Position numbers and translations under genes: made by a program. Under the pieces are notes generated by a model. The model saw only the letters and a list, made by a program, of their open reading frames with translations, made no database searches and was not told the origin of the DNA. Below are positions 62,966 through 64,000 of a stretch of DNA of 64,000 bases, one piece after another. The stretch lies in NCBI RefSeq assembly GCF_000429545.1, contig NZ_AUCB01000004.1, positions 155,464 through 219,463 of the forward strand. The letters are read 5' to 3'. Each line of letters starts with the position of its first letter. The stretch's first letter is position 1. This DNA comes from Arenibacter certesii DSM 19833. Lineage in GTDB: Bacteria > Bacteroidota > Bacteroidia > Flavobacteriales > Flavobacteriaceae.

Positions 62966-63193
62966 ATGGAATTCCCTAAATTTTTGTTAGGCGATAATAC
63001 TGATTATCCTACCGCTATTTTTATAATACATACCGAATATCCTAGATTTATCATCAATTTAGAAAATGATGAAGTGGAATGGTTGGAGGACTTTGACAAG
63101 GAAGATGAAAAAGAACTGGAAGAGGAATCGGTAAACTTAATTGAAGCAGCAACAGCCTTTTACGACAGGGAAATCTTTAGGTACGAAGAATAA
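62966..63193 (+). CDS. small acidic protein, flavobacterial hypothetical
   Basis: A 75-residue protein, strongly acidic in its second half (DFDKEDEKELEEESVNLIEAATAFYDRE). It opens FLLGDNTDYPTAIFIIHTEYPRFIINLENDEVEWL. This small family recurs in flavobacterial genomes beside a PAP2 gene; no function known. Its stop is 5 bp before the PAP2 start, so the two are co-transcribed. Confidence 0.7.
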   Translation: MEFPKFLLGDNTDYPTAIFIIHTEYPRFIINLENDEVEWLEDFDKEDEKELEEESVNLIEAATAFYDREIFRYEE

Positions 63194-63198
63194 AAAAG

Positions 63199-63768
63199 AT
63201 GTTGGAAGAATTAGTGAAGTATGACAAGGAGTTGTTTCTTTTCCTCAATCATTTGGGAACCTCTCAATGGGATGGATTTTGGCTATTTATAACGAGTAAA
63301 TGGAGCGCTATTCCTCTTTATTTATTTTTAGCCTTCCTTACTTATAAATCTTTTGGTATAAAGCAATTGCTTTTGGTTATGGCCAGCATTGCAGTACTTA
63401 TTTTGGCTACCGATCAGCTTGCAAACTTTTTTAAATATGGAGTAGGACGATTACGGCCTTGTTTCGATTTAGAAATAGGGGAATCGGTGCGATTGGTTAA
63501 AGCTTCCTGTGGAGGTCAATTCGGATATTTTTCCGCTCATGCCGGAAACTCCTTTGCAGTGGCAACTTTCTTCATTCTATTGTTAAGAACAAATTATAGC
63601 GCTTTAGGATTAATCTTGGTGGTTTGGGCGATGGTGGTCGCTTATAGCCGAATCTATATAGGAGTGCATTTTCCTTTAGATATTTTCACTGGGGCAGTAA
63701 TAGGGAGTGGAATGGCCAGCCTATTCTATCACCTGTTTATAAGAATAAGGGATAAATATAATTTATAA
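63199..63768 (+). CDS. PAP2-family membrane phosphatase
   Basis: A 189-residue membrane protein of the phosphatidic-acid phosphatase 2 family. The phosphatase signature is complete: KYGVGRLRP (KX6RP), FSAHAGNSF (PSGH-like) and SRIYIGVHFPLDI (SRX5HX3D). About five membrane helices. Substrates may be undecaprenyl pyrophosphate or phosphatidylglycerophosphate. Terminated by a strong hairpin about 60 bp downstream. Confidence 0.93.
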   Translation: MLEELVKYDKELFLFLNHLGTSQWDGFWLFITSKWSAIPLYLFLAFLTYKSFGIKQLLLVMASIAVLILATDQLANFFKYGVGRLRPCFDLEIGESVRLVKASCGGQFGYFSAHAGNSFAVATFFILLLRTNYSALGLILVVWAMVVAYSRIYIGVHFPLDIFTGAVIGSGMASLFYHLFIRIRDKYNL

Positions 63769-63827
63769 ATGACTTATATTGGGATATTCGGGAGTAGGCC
63801 GATTTTCACTAAAAACTGGACAGAACG

Positions 63828-63862
63828 AATCCTGGAACATCGATGTTTCCGGGATTTTTTTT
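63828..63862 (+). terminator. intrinsic terminator after the PAP2 gene
   Basis: AATCCTGGAACATCG pairs with CGATGTTTCCGGGATT with small bulges, followed by T8. Confidence 0.75.
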
Positions 63863-64000
63863 ATGGTTTATTTTCGAAGTGGATTTTCGTCCGGTTTAAG
63901 AGGGCTTTTTGGTCGTTTTAGTGAGGTTCTGGCATACCTTTCCCATCGAAGTTTCGGATCGCTAGTCCCTATGCCGCTTTTTCCAGCGCCATGGCCGACA

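Noticed and set aside
1..64000. CRISPR array, rRNA or prophage
   Set aside because: No regularly spaced repeats, no rRNA-like sequence and no phage structural genes were seen.

Overview
The window reads as an ordinary chromosome segment of an AT-rich member of the Bacteroidota, most likely a marine flavobacterium (family Flavobacteriaceae). The evidence is the flavobacterial -7 promoter element TAnnTTTG in front of many genes, weak Shine-Dalgarno sites, the long form of NusB, the DUF1573-YajC pair, lineage-typical families (DUF3276/PUR, DUF5606, single-copy DUF1456, DapD-type lysine pathway) and many lipoproteins and secreted hydrolases. I see no rRNA, tRNA, CRISPR array, prophage or intact insertion sequence.

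Layout. 0-4.4 kb: thiol/redox genes (1-Cys peroxiredoxin cut by the left edge, a YfiT-type DinB protein, a CNHC thioredoxin-like protein), then CsaA, a BASS transporter and a PlsC-like acyltransferase, the last two translationally coupled. 4.4-9.3 kb: a broken M14 carboxypeptidase, a PUR-family protein and an ABC half-transporter, all leftward. 9.4-12.6 kb: nusB, a DUF1573 lipoprotein, yajC and a Gfo/Idh/MocA oxidoreductase. 12.7-18.5 kb: a broken YdeI gene, pepT, pyrD, a Dabb protein, a LysE exporter and HMG-CoA lyase. 18.6-21.2 kb: an outer-membrane porin, then a two-gene unit of a flavinylation-type FMN-binding protein and a four-helix membrane protein. 21.2-28.9 kb: guaB, a secreted thioredoxin, lysA, a Lon-N protein, sucC, small proteins and an Hsp20 gene with a sigma-54-like promoter. 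29-35.3 kb: a DUF885 lipoprotein peptidase, a lipocalin, small conserved proteins and a decayed toxin-antitoxin pair lying between two diverged copies of an intergenic repeat. 35.5-41.2 kb: uvrB, an ABC-2 transporter pair, and a protein with a kinase-like catalytic signature. 41.3-51 kb: a nucleoid-associated protein, ctaA, an operon of a two-domain glycosyltransferase, a Sua5/TsaC protein and a CCA-type nucleotidyltransferase, then a frameshifted methyltransferase, a GT9 glycosyltransferase and dapD. 51-52.6 kb: yqgF/ruvX, def and a DUF5606 gene. 52.8-60.3 kb: secreted hydrolases (a large esterase/peptidase-like protein, GH20 hexosaminidase, SGNH hydrolase, beta-lactamase-fold hydrolase, SMP-30 protein). 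60.5-63.8 kb: mazG, a MATE exporter, a small acidic protein and a PAP2 phosphatase.

The clearest non-routine signals are: (1) at least four genes broken by single-base indels or premature stops (M14 peptidase, YdeI, ParE-type toxin, SAM methyltransferase); (2) the toxin-antitoxin remnant between two copies of a diverged repeat; (3) the flavinylated redox pair beside a porin; (4) an Hsp20 promoter of sigma-54 type with upstream inverted repeats; (5) an uncharacterised protein with GDxxxxxN...DFD kinase-like motifs; (6) an orphan terminator in a 695-bp gap that may end a small RNA; and (7) a compact, GC-richer, hairpin-rich intergenic stretch near 19.9-20.06 kb. I do not see a clear multi-gene defence or mobile system. 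Several start codons were moved downstream of the longest open frame because the -7 promoter element lies inside the apparent N-terminus.
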